Shown here: in pieces, positions 7,508-13,061 of the stretch
Layout: each line of letters starts with the position of its first letter
Position numbering within the stretch: position 1 is the first letter of the stretch
NCBI GenBank assembly: GCA_002773575.1
Contig: PFAT01000030.1
Location: 1 to 24,960 of the forward strand
From: Candidatus Falkowbacteria bacterium CG10_big_fil_rev_8_21_14_0_10_44_15
Lineage (GTDB): Bacteria > Patescibacteriota > Patescibacteriia > Patescibacteriales > XYC2-FULL-47-12
DNA: 24,960 nucleotides
Direction of reading: 5' to 3'
The notes under the pieces: generated by a model
What the model saw: the letters and a program-made list of their open reading frames with translations, nothing else
Told to the model about the DNA's origin: nothing
The model's database searches: none
Position numbers and translations under genes: made by a program

Positions 7508-8575
7508 ATGAAGGAAGTATTGGTTGTAAAATGCGGATCAAATGTAGTTGCCGATGACGGCGAAGTTCGTCCGGACACTTTAAAATTGATTGCCGGCGGG
7601 ATTATATTTGCGCGCGAATGCGGCTACGATGTGATTTTGGTGAGTTCAGGCGCGGTAGCTTGCGGTAAAAAATTGGTCAGCGGCTTTAGCGATGACGTTA
7701 AAAGCAAGCAGGTGGCGGCCAGCTACGGCCAGCCGCTTTTAATGCGGTATTGGCGGCAGGCTTTTGCAGAGTTTGGGATGATAAAGGTCGGCCAGTGTTT
7801 GGAAACTCATGACGCATTCCAAAATGGTACAGCAGCGCAGGCGATTAAAAATATTTTATCTGACGGGGGGATGCCGATAATCAACGAAAACGACGCAGTT
7901 AACACTGAAGAGTTGCTGACTTTGGAAAAAGGCGGCGATAACGACGCACTGGCCGTGATTGTCGCTCAAAAGTTAGGCGCGCCTAAGCTTATTTTTTTAA
8001 CCACCGTTGACGGGCTTTTTCGTCCGGTTAATGGCGGATTGGAATTGGTGCCGGTTTTGCATAAAATTGACAGCGAGGTTTTAAGCTGGACTGATTTGTT
8101 GCCTGCCCAAAGGTCGACTGGTATGCTTAGCAAAGTGTACGCTGCCCAAAAAGCCAGCATGGTTGGCATTGATGTCTGGATAGGCAACGGCTTAAAAGCG
8201 GCTATACCGCAGATTCTATTTGGCGAGATAATTTGTACGCGTATTGTTGCTGAAAAATTTCACCCTAATGAAGCTATTACCGGCAAGGTGGAGGTTGGCG
8301 TGGAAGCGGACTATCAGCACGCATTTCCGGACGAAGAGCTGATAAGAGTTGGGTTTGCGTGCAAAGATTTACGGCTTATTGAAGCGACTTACGATGGCCA
8401 TGACGCTTATACTTTAGTTGTTGGGCACATTCATTATTGGAAGAGCATTGAAGACGGCGCTGATAATCTCCGCAGAGATATTATAAGGAGAGTAAAGTCA
8501 ATGTTTGGCGAGGGTTTTTCCGTGCATATCGGCAAAGCTATCGCGTCCGATCGATATTGCGGATGCAGGACATAA
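7508..8575 (+). CDS. proB: Glutamate 5-kinase-like amino acid kinase with an unusual C-terminal domain
   Basis: 355 residues, start fixed by AAGGAG. Residues 1-255 are a clear amino acid kinase domain of the ProB type: VVKCGSNVV (phosphate loop), VSSGAVACGK, AASYGQPLL, PIINENDAVN, KGGDNDALAVIVAQ, FLTTVDGLF and STGMLSKVYAAQKA (the GGM-TK loop, with Ser-Thr for Gly-Gly). ProB phosphorylates glutamate in the first step of proline synthesis. Residues about 258-355 do not look like the PUA domain common in ProB: they read as a short beta-rich part with DLRLIEATYDGHDAYTLVVG and a basic helix DNLRRDIIRRVKSMFGEG. No proA or proC is in the window. It sits behind a structured leader and before a shared terminator. 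It may be a true ProB or a related kinase with another carboxylate substrate; the symbol is given at family level. Confidence 0.75.
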   Translation: MKEVLVVKCGSNVVADDGEVRPDTLKLIAGGIIFARECGYDVILVSSGAVACGKKLVSGFSDDVKSKQVAASYGQPLLMRYWRQAFAEFGMIKVGQCLETHDAFQNGTAAQAIKNILSDGGMPIINENDAVNTEELLTLEKGGDNDALAVIVAQKLGAPKLIFLTTVDGLFRPVNGGLELVPVLHKIDSEVLSWTDLLPAQRSTGMLSKVYAAQKASMVGIDVWIGNGLKAAIPQILFGEIICTRIVAEKFHPNEAITGKVEVGVEADYQHAFPDEELIRVGFACKDLRLIEATYDGHDAYTLVVGHIHYWKSIEDGADNLRRDIIRRVKSMFGEGFSVHIGKAIASDRYCGCRT

Positions 8576-8605
8576 TGCGAAGAGAGGTTCTTTTTAAAAA
8601 AAGAA

Positions 8606-8637
8606 GGGCGAAGCTTTTTAAGCTTCGCCCGATTTTT
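8606..8637. terminator. Bidirectional terminator between the converging proB-like and hisI genes
   Basis: Perfect inverted repeat GGGCGAAGCTT / AAGCTTCGCCC around TTT (8606-8630). It is followed by GATTTTTT on the plus strand and, read on the minus strand, by CTTCTTTTTTT. It can serve both genes. Confidence 0.92.
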
Positions 8638-8641
8638 TATA

Positions 8642-9085
8642 TTAGAGAAAAGATAAAAAATACTCTGTCTTTTTGCCGACGATGCGGCTGACAATTCGGT
8701 AAAAACAAGTTGGCCGGTGCGGCGATTGCGGATTTTCAGGCTGAACTTGCGTATGGCAACAGCCACCGTTTTTGCCTTGTTTCCGTACTTTTATAAGTAG
8801 ACAATCCTGATTGCAATTAACTAAGACATCAATTACCGCCAGTTCATCGCCACTGGTTTCGCCCTTGCGTCGGACGGACTTGGCCGTTCGCGAATAAAGA
8901 TGAACGCGCATAGTTTTTAGCGTAAGCGCCAGCGCTGGCTTATCCATAGCAGCGGCGTAGAGTACGGCTCCGTTAGGATTGTCCTGCAATACCACAGTAA
9001 TAAGATTGGGTGCGCGCGTGCCGTCATGATTGAGGGCGGGGCGGAATTGAGGTAAGAATTTTTTTGTTTCTGCCAAATTAATCAT
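8642..9085 (-). CDS. hisI: Phosphoribosyl-AMP cyclohydrolase (HisI-like)
   Basis: 147 residues from the ATG at 9085; a longer in-frame start at 9142 would overlap the terminator hairpin upstream and adds a segment without family motifs. HisI opens the purine ring of phosphoribosyl-AMP in histidine synthesis, as a zinc-dependent dimer. Matching blocks are NLITVVLQDNPNGAVLYAAAMDKPALALTLKT, YSRTAKSVRRKGETSGD, GGCCHT and TCFYR. Cys91, Cys110 and Cys127 fit the three metal-binding cysteines. Two oddities: the usual D-C-D-x-D metal motif is N-C-N-x-D (residues 90-94), and an 11-residue insert rich in Pro and Gln separates CCHT from CFYR. No hisE or other his gene is nearby. It lies downstream of yerC on the same strand, separated by a hairpin that could be an attenuator. 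No clear SD. Confidence 0.82.
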   Translation of the reverse strand: MINLAETKKFLPQFRPALNHDGTRAPNLITVVLQDNPNGAVLYAAAMDKPALALTLKTMRVHLYSRTAKSVRRKGETSGDELAVIDVLVNCNQDCLLIKVRKQGKNGGCCHTQVQPENPQSPHRPTCFYRIVSRIVGKKTEYFLSFL

Positions 9086-9131
9086 TTTTTTCTCATTTTT
9101 AAAAGAACATTTTAACTTTTGTAAAAACAAA

Positions 9132-9154
9132 AGCCCCCTCATGGAGAGGGGGCT
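9132..9154 (-). terminator. Terminator/attenuator hairpin between yerC and hisI
   Basis: Read on the minus strand: AGCCCCCTC, a five-base loop, GAGGGGGCT, then TTTTGTTTTTAC. It stops transcription leaving yerC before hisI. Its 5' arm can instead pair with a 14-base complement at the end of yerC (9193-9206), so it may be regulated. Confidence 0.75.
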
Positions 9155-9182
9155 GTGTTTAATTTTAGAAAAATAAAAAATA

Positions 9183-9497
9183 TCAAGACAATCCCCTCTC
9201 CATGAGCGTAGGATTGTGATGATGCAAACGAGTTAGCAGTAGGCGGTAGCCTCCTTTGCCGCTTTTTAACCACTGGGCAACGCGCGCTACCGTAGTAGAG
9301 CTTAAGCCGGTTGTTTTGACGATCGTAGCATAAGGGACTTTTTGGTCCAGCATTTGGGCGGCCTGCCAGCGGCGGGCGAACTCGGCAATTTCGCTTTCGG
9401 TCAATAAATCCCGCAGGAATTTTTTCATTTCCGCTTGGTTTTTAAGGGTTAAAAGCGCTTCCACTAAGCTATTGATTTGTGGAGTATTGAGATTCAT
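9183..9497 (-). CDS. yerC: TrpR/YerC/YecD-family DNA-binding protein
   Basis: 104 residues, all helical. FLRDLLTESEIAEFARRWQAAQML (about 27-50) followed by VPYATIVKTTGLSSTTVARVAQWLKSG (54-80) is the Trp-repressor-type fold with its helix-turn-helix; the YerC/YecD branch has the same size. TrpR proper binds tryptophan and represses trp genes; YerC proteins are putative regulators of less certain ligand. The gene is transcribed divergently from trpEG, with the two promoters facing each other across about 12 bases, which supports but does not prove control of trpEG and of itself. Its 100-base leader carries a large palindromic hairpin ending 12 bases before the ATG, and no SD is seen. The last codons overlap a sequence complementary to the downstream terminator. 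Confidence 0.85.
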   Translation of the reverse strand: MNLNTPQINSLVEALLTLKNQAEMKKFLRDLLTESEIAEFARRWQAAQMLDQKVPYATIVKTTGLSSTTVARVAQWLKSGKGGYRLLLTRLHHHNPTLMERGLS

Positions 9498-9508
9498 AAC
9501 AGATATTT

Positions 9509-9583
9509 ATCCATACACCTTCCAGAATACCCCCACACCAAATTTTGGTGTGGGGGTAAACCCGGCGGTGAAGGTGTTTGGAT
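9509..9583 (-). repeat. Nested palindrome in the yerC leader
   Basis: Inner perfect palindrome: TACCCCCACACCAAA (9528-9542), one central T, TTTGGTGTGGGGGTA (9544-9558). Outer arms ATCCATACACCTTC (9509-9522) and GAAGGTGTTTGGAT (9570-9583) match at 13 of 14. In the yerC transcript this gives a very stable stem ending 12 bases before the start codon. It could be a mobile palindrome, an RNA control element or a protein-binding site. Confidence 0.8.
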
Positions 9584-9603
9584 TTATCACTTTAGTTAAT
9601 TAA

Positions 9604-9631
9604 AGTATAGCAGAGATAAAATATTTGTCAA
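9604..9631 (-). promoter_or_regulatory. Promoter for yerC (minus strand)
   Basis: Read on the minus strand: TTGACA (9631-9626), a 16-base spacer, TATACT (9609-9604). Transcription would begin near 9597, 100 bases before the ATG. Confidence 0.8.
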
Positions 9632-9643
9632 GAGGGGGGGGTA

Positions 9644-9672
9644 TTGACAGATTTTTATTGGTAATATATACT
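9644..9672 (+). promoter_or_regulatory. Promoter for the T-box leader and trpEG
   Basis: TTGACA (9644-9649), a 17-base spacer, TATACT (9667-9672): near consensus. Only 12 bases, including a run of eight G, separate its -35 from the minus-strand -35 of yerC, so one bound regulator could block both. Confidence 0.85.
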
Positions 9673-9694
9673 GTTAACATCATTAAAAATTTTT

Positions 9695-10003
9695 AAAACC
9701 GTTGACGTGCGTCCCGCAGTACTGCGGGGTTGGGCGCACCGAGGTGATTCTTGCGTAACAGTGAGAGTCCGGCCGGTTCCGTAACCATAACCTAGCTGAT
9801 GTCGTTCCCGACTAATCGGGAGGCCAGAGTCAGTGAGATGCTTCGTTAGAAGTGAAACAAGGCAAGCCCGCCTTGCTAAAGCTTCGGCGTGGCGAAGAAG
9901 GGTGGTACCGCGAAATCCACAGCACCACAAGGGTGCTGGACAAGGCTTTTTCGTCCCTTTGGCAAATTTTTATATTTGCCCGAGAGATGAGAAAGCTTTT
10001 TTT
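9695..10003 (+). promoter_or_regulatory. T-box riboswitch (transcription attenuator) of trpEG
   Basis: The hallmark T-box sequence AGGGTGGTACCGCG is at 9899-9912, preceded by a stem III hairpin (CTTCG/CGAAG, 9882-9897). The antiterminator forms from AAGGG...CGAAA with TTTCG...CCCTT (to about 9959), with an inner hairpin CAGCACC/GGGTGCTG. The competing terminator pairs GCTTTTTC (9945-9952) with GAGAAAGC (9989-9996), enclosing GGCAAAT/ATTTGCC, and ends in seven T; the two folds exclude each other. T-boxes read uncharged tRNA (established). Upstream hairpins at 9703-9743 and 9768-9835 would be stem I and stem II. The likely specifier is TGG (Trp) at 9731-9733 in an asymmetric loop, fitting the downstream anthranilate synthase, but stem I is not canonical. 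The antiterminator bulge has U at the variable position. Confidence 0.9.
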
Positions 10004-10006
10004 ATT

Positions 10007-10020
10007 CCGCCGCACGGCGG
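10007..10020 (+). other. GC-rich hairpin between T-box terminator and trpEG start
   Basis: CCGCCG-CA-CGGCGG, enclosed by longer A/G- and C/T-rich arms (GAGAGA at 9982 with TCTCTC at 10041). It could be a second structure acting after terminator read-through, or simply a stable leader stem. The trpEG SD (GGAAGAGGAG, 10071-10080) lies further on and is not covered. Confidence 0.4.
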
Positions 10021-10089
10021 AGATTGTTTTCTCTAGTCGTTCTCTCACAACTTAAAAACCAAACATACCAGGAAGAGGAGCAAATTATT

Positions 10090-12246
10090 ATGTACAGTAA
10101 CCTTAGTCAGTCAGTCAATGTCCAGTCATTGCAGTACCGAACTGCTAGTAATGTTGTTATTCAGCGTCAGACGGAAACTTTGCCGTACCATGGCGCCATG
10201 AACTTAGCGTTACAGCATATCAACACGCGCCGCGGAGCAATCTTTGCGTCTGGGTACGAGTACCCCGGCCGTTATAGCCGTTGGGATATTGGGTTTATTG
10301 ACCCGCCACTTGAGCTGGTTGCTCAAGGACGGGGGTTTACGTTTCGTGCGCTCAACGAACGCGGTGCACAATTAGTGCAAATGTTTCATGTGATGTTGCA
10401 AAATCACGATCATCTCATATCGCTTGTCTGTGAGAGCGGAGAGCTAAAGGGTTTAGCCAAAGAAATGCCTGATTTTTTCTTTGAAGAAGACAGAAGTAAA
10501 CAACCGACTGTGTTTAGCATTTTGCGCACCATCATTAGCAAAATGTACTCTATAAATGATGGACACTTAGGTTTTTATGGCGCCTTTGGTTACGATTTGG
10601 TATTTCAGTTTACCACAATTGATTTGCAACACGAGCGCACCGGCGACGACTTGCGCCTGTTTTTACCTGATGAGCTGTATGTGATAGATCACCGGCGTGA
10701 AGAAGCGTATTGTCTACGCTACGAGCTTAGTTTTAACGGTTGTACTACATTGGGTCATGACCGGACTGGAGATGAGTTTCCCGTAGTTCAAGGCGTAGTT
10801 TCAGGGGTTATTTGTGATCACGGTGATGGTGAGTACGCAAGTAAGGTGCGGCAGGTTATCAACGGCACCAAGGCCGGCGATTTTTTTGAAGTCGTTTTAA
10901 GCCAAGAGTTTCAGGCGGGATTTACCGGAACACCCCGTAGTCTGTTTGAACTCATCCGGAACCGCAATCCCAGTCCGTACGAGTTTTTAATTAATTTTGG
11001 TACCGAGCAGTTAGTCGGTGCATCTCCAGAAATGTTTGTGCGTGTGGACAGCCAGCAAGTAGAAACTTGCCCGATTTCCGGTACTATCCGACGAGGTAAG
11101 AATGCCGTTGAAGACGCGGAACAGATTTTGGCGCTGTTAAATTCACCAAAAGATCGTTGCGAGTTAACTATGTGTACGGATGTTGACCGTAATGATAAAT
11201 CACGGGTGTGCACTCCTGGAACGGTACACATTATCGGTCGCCGCATGATTGAGAAGTACTCCAAGCTATTTCATACAGTTGACCATGTTATTGGCACTTT
11301 GCGTGATGACTGCGACGGTATTGACGCGTTGCTATCGCATATGTGGGCAGTGACACTCACCGGCGCGCCAAAAATCGCCGCGATGCAGATGATTGAATGT
11401 TTGGAAAATTCCGCTCGCGGTTGGTACGGCGGTTGCATCGGCATGTTGCTGTTCAATGGCAATGTCAATACGGGCATTACTATCCGAACGGTGTTTTTAG
11501 AAAAGGGTATGGCTCGGGTTCGTGTAGGATCAACTTTACTACACGATTCAGTACCGGAAGACGAAGAGCTGGAAACTCGTTTGAAGGCTGAAGCTTTTAT
11601 CAACGCGGTTTTAGACATGTCAGGCACTGAAGTTATTGTGCCAGTACCAATACCAAAAGTTGGCAAAGGGAAAACCGTTCTGTTTGTTAATAATCAGGAT
11701 TCCTTTGTCCATACGTTAGCAAATTATGTGCGACAAACCGGTGCAGATGTTAAAACCGTTGTCTACAATTTAGTACAACGGGTGTTTAATGAGGTGATGC
11801 CTGATTTAGTTTTTATCTCTCCCGGCCCAGGATTGCCGGCAGACTTTGGCGTGCCTACATTAGTGAAAGATTGTGTGGATCGTGGCATTCCTGTTTTTGG
11901 CGTTTGTTTGGGGTTGCAGGGTATGGTTGAGGCGTTCGGCGGAAAGCTTGGCGTCTTAAATATTCCAGCTCATGGTAAGGCATCTGTCATTACCTGTATT
12001 CCAACTGGTATTTTTACCGATTTTCCAGAAATTTTTATTGCCGGGCGTTACCATTCACTGCACGCGCTACAGATTCCGGCCTGTTTTAAAGTAACCGCGT
12101 GGACGGAAGACGGCATTGTTATGGCAATTCAACACAGAGAATTACCAATAGCAGCTGTTCAGTTTCATCCGGAATCATTGTTGACGTTGCATGATGATCT
12201 TGGGCTAAAGCTTATATTCAAGGTTATTGAAAAGCTAACGGCCTGA
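10090..12246 (+). CDS. trpEG: Fused anthranilate synthase, TrpE-TrpG type
   Basis: 718 residues. The ATG at 10090 is chosen because it follows GGAAGAGGAG by 9 bases; upstream in-frame codons lie in the leader. Residues about 1-510 are the chorismate-binding subunit: SGTIRRGK, CTDVDRNDKSRV, VDHVIGTL, LTGAPKIAAM and RGWYGGCIGMLLFNG. Residues from about 527 are a class I glutamine amidotransferase: VLFVNNQDSFVHTLANYV, FISPGPGLP, VFGVCLGLQG with Cys606, VQFHPES with His693 and Glu695. The enzyme turns chorismate and glutamine-derived ammonia into anthranilate, the first step to tryptophan. The single-chain order and the N-terminal YPGRYSRWDIGFIDPPLEL resemble the fused TrpE(G) clade known from alphaproteobacteria, so transfer is plausible. 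A T-box regulates it and divergent yerC may too. No trpD, C, F, B or A is present. ADIC synthase (PhzE-like) is an alternative. Confidence 0.9.
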   Translation: MYSNLSQSVNVQSLQYRTASNVVIQRQTETLPYHGAMNLALQHINTRRGAIFASGYEYPGRYSRWDIGFIDPPLELVAQGRGFTFRALNERGAQLVQMFHVMLQNHDHLISLVCESGELKGLAKEMPDFFFEEDRSKQPTVFSILRTIISKMYSINDGHLGFYGAFGYDLVFQFTTIDLQHERTGDDLRLFLPDELYVIDHRREEAYCLRYELSFNGCTTLGHDRTGDEFPVVQGVVSGVICDHGDGEYASKVRQVINGTKAGDFFEVVLSQEFQAGFTGTPRSLFELIRNRNPSPYEFLINFGTEQLVGASPEMFVRVDSQQVETCPISGTIRRGKNAVEDAEQILALLNSPKDRCELTMCTDVDRNDKSRVCTPGTVHIIGRRMIEKYSKLFHTVDHVIGTLRDDCDGIDALLSHMWAVTLTGAPKIAAMQMIECLENSARGWYGGCIGMLLFNGNVNTGITIRTVFLEKGMARVRVGSTLLHDSVPEDEELETRLKAEAFINAVLDMSGTEVIVPVPIPKVGKGKTVLFVNNQDSFVHTLANYVRQTGADVKTVVYNLVQRVFNEVMPDLVFISPGPGLPADFGVPTLVKDCVDRGIPVFGVCLGLQGMVEAFGGKLGVLNIPAHGKASVITCIPTGIFTDFPEIFIAGRYHSLHALQIPACFKVTAWTEDGIVMAIQHRELPIAAVQFHPESLLTLHDDLGLKLIFKVIEKLTA

Positions 12247-12277
12247 ATTATATCTGGAGTTATCCGCTCTTTGTTTC

Positions 12278-12317
12278 GAGAGGGGAGAAACCGTTTTCGT
12301 GTTTCGCCCCTCTTTTT
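12278..12317 (+). terminator. Intrinsic terminator after trpEG
   Basis: GAGGGG-A-GAAAC (12280-12290) pairs with GTTTC-G-CCCCTC (12301-12312), followed by TTTTT and a second T run. It closes the trpEG transcript, so trpEG is monocistronic. Confidence 0.9.
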
Positions 12318-12343
12318 GCTTTTTTTAGCGATTTTTGTTACTA

Positions 12344-12349
12344 TATAAT
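12344..12349 (+). promoter_or_regulatory. -10 element next to a start codon (leaderless response-regulator gene)
   Basis: TATAAT ends only five bases before the ATG at 12355, so transcription should start at or next to the A of the start codon. The -35 region is a T run without a clear TTGACA. Confidence 0.6.
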
Positions 12350-12354
12350 TAGTT

Positions 12355-12777
12355 ATGGGAGAGACAGATAGGACAATTTTAATAATAGAGGACGAAGCGA
12401 CGCTGTTGGAAATGTATCGGCTCAAATTTGAAGCCGCGGGCTTTATTTTTTTAGGCGCGGCCACGGGCGAAGAAGGAATTACGCTCGCGGAAAATAAACA
12501 TCCCAACCTGATTTTAGTTGATTTGATTTTAGCCAATAAAGTCGCCGGCGGGAAAATTGACGGTTTTGCCGTGTTGCAGGAGCTTAAAAGCAATCCGCAC
12601 ACCAAAGCAATCCCCATTTACGCCCTTACTAACCTCAATCAAGATTCCGACATTGAAGAGGCGTTTAAGCTGGGCGCGGACGGTTACTTCGTCAAATCAG
12701 ATTTGACGCCCAAAGAATTAGTGGATAACGCGCAAAAAATTTTTCGGGGAGAAAAAATAGGAACTCGCCTTGGTTAA
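12355..12777 (+). CDS. Single-domain CheY-like response regulator
   Basis: 140 residues, receiver domain only. The acidic pocket is IIEDEATLLE (Glu12, Asp13), the phosphoacceptor is Asp56 in LILVDLIL, the switch Thr92 is in YALTNLNQ and Lys114 in YFVKSD. There is a short insertion after the phosphorylation site (ANKVAGGKIDGF). There is no DNA-binding output domain, so it probably acts by protein contact. It is a candidate partner of the orphan histidine kinase at 4931-6643, but the distance makes this only a guess. The mRNA is probably leaderless. A 16-base gap separates it from the ferredoxin gene, so they are likely co-transcribed. Confidence 0.92.
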   Translation: MGETDRTILIIEDEATLLEMYRLKFEAAGFIFLGAATGEEGITLAENKHPNLILVDLILANKVAGGKIDGFAVLQELKSNPHTKAIPIYALTNLNQDSDIEEAFKLGADGYFVKSDLTPKELVDNAQKIFRGEKIGTRLG

Positions 12778-12793
12778 ATAATATTCAATAATT

Positions 12794-12976
12794 ATGGTTC
12801 GCATAGACAAAGAAAAATGCATTGGTTGCGGCAGTTGCGCGGCGGTTTGCCCGGCGGTTTTTAAAATGAATGAGGAAATTTTTAAAGCGGAAGTAATTGA
12901 CATAGAGGCGACAGCGCCGTGCGTAAAAGAGGCGATAGAACTTTGCCCGACGCAGGCAATAAGCGGGGACGAGTGA
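12794..12976 (+). CDS. Small 4Fe-4S ferredoxin (Thermotoga type)
   Basis: 60 residues, the typical length of single-cluster ferredoxins such as that of Thermotoga maritima. CIGCGSCAAVCP gives Cys9, Cys12 and Cys15, with Cys51 in LCPTQAI as fourth cluster ligand; Cys19 and Cys43 match the pair that forms a disulfide in that family. It carries single electrons in the cytoplasm; no partner redox enzyme is in the window. It starts 16 bases after the response regulator with no SD. The stop codon (GGGGACGAGTGA) lies inside a tract of GACGAGTAACG-like repeats, so the last residues GDE were probably supplied by the repeat. Confidence 0.92.
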   Translation: MVRIDKEKCIGCGSCAAVCPAVFKMNEEIFKAEVIDIEATAPCVKEAIELCPTQAISGDE

Positions 12977-13009
12977 CGGGTAATAAGAGACGAGTAACGA
13001 GTAATGAGT
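12968..13009 (+). repeat. Tandem ACGAGTAACG-like simple repeat
   Basis: Imperfect repeats of ACGAGTAACG / ACGGGTAATA / ACGAGTAATG run from inside the last ferredoxin codons into the intergenic region. The same unit appears inside the FemAB-like gene (22337-22370). Confidence 0.75.
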
Positions 13010-13020
13010 CAAAAGAAGTG

Positions 13021-13046
13021 GCGATTCTCATGTTTATGAGGGTCGC
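13021..13046 (+). other. Hairpin before tgt
   Basis: GCGATTCTCAT pairs with ATGAGGGTCGC (two U-G pairs) around GTTT, giving an 11-pair stem with no T run. A TATAAA (13054-13059) follows just before the tgt ATG. It may mark an RNA 3' end or a regulatory stem. Confidence 0.45.
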
Positions 13047-13061
13047 TATGTTGTATAAAGC

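Noticed and set aside
9833..10055. Overlapping small ORFs on both strands between yerC and trpEG
   Set aside because: They lie on the T-box antiterminator and terminator and their proteins have no plausible domain or start.
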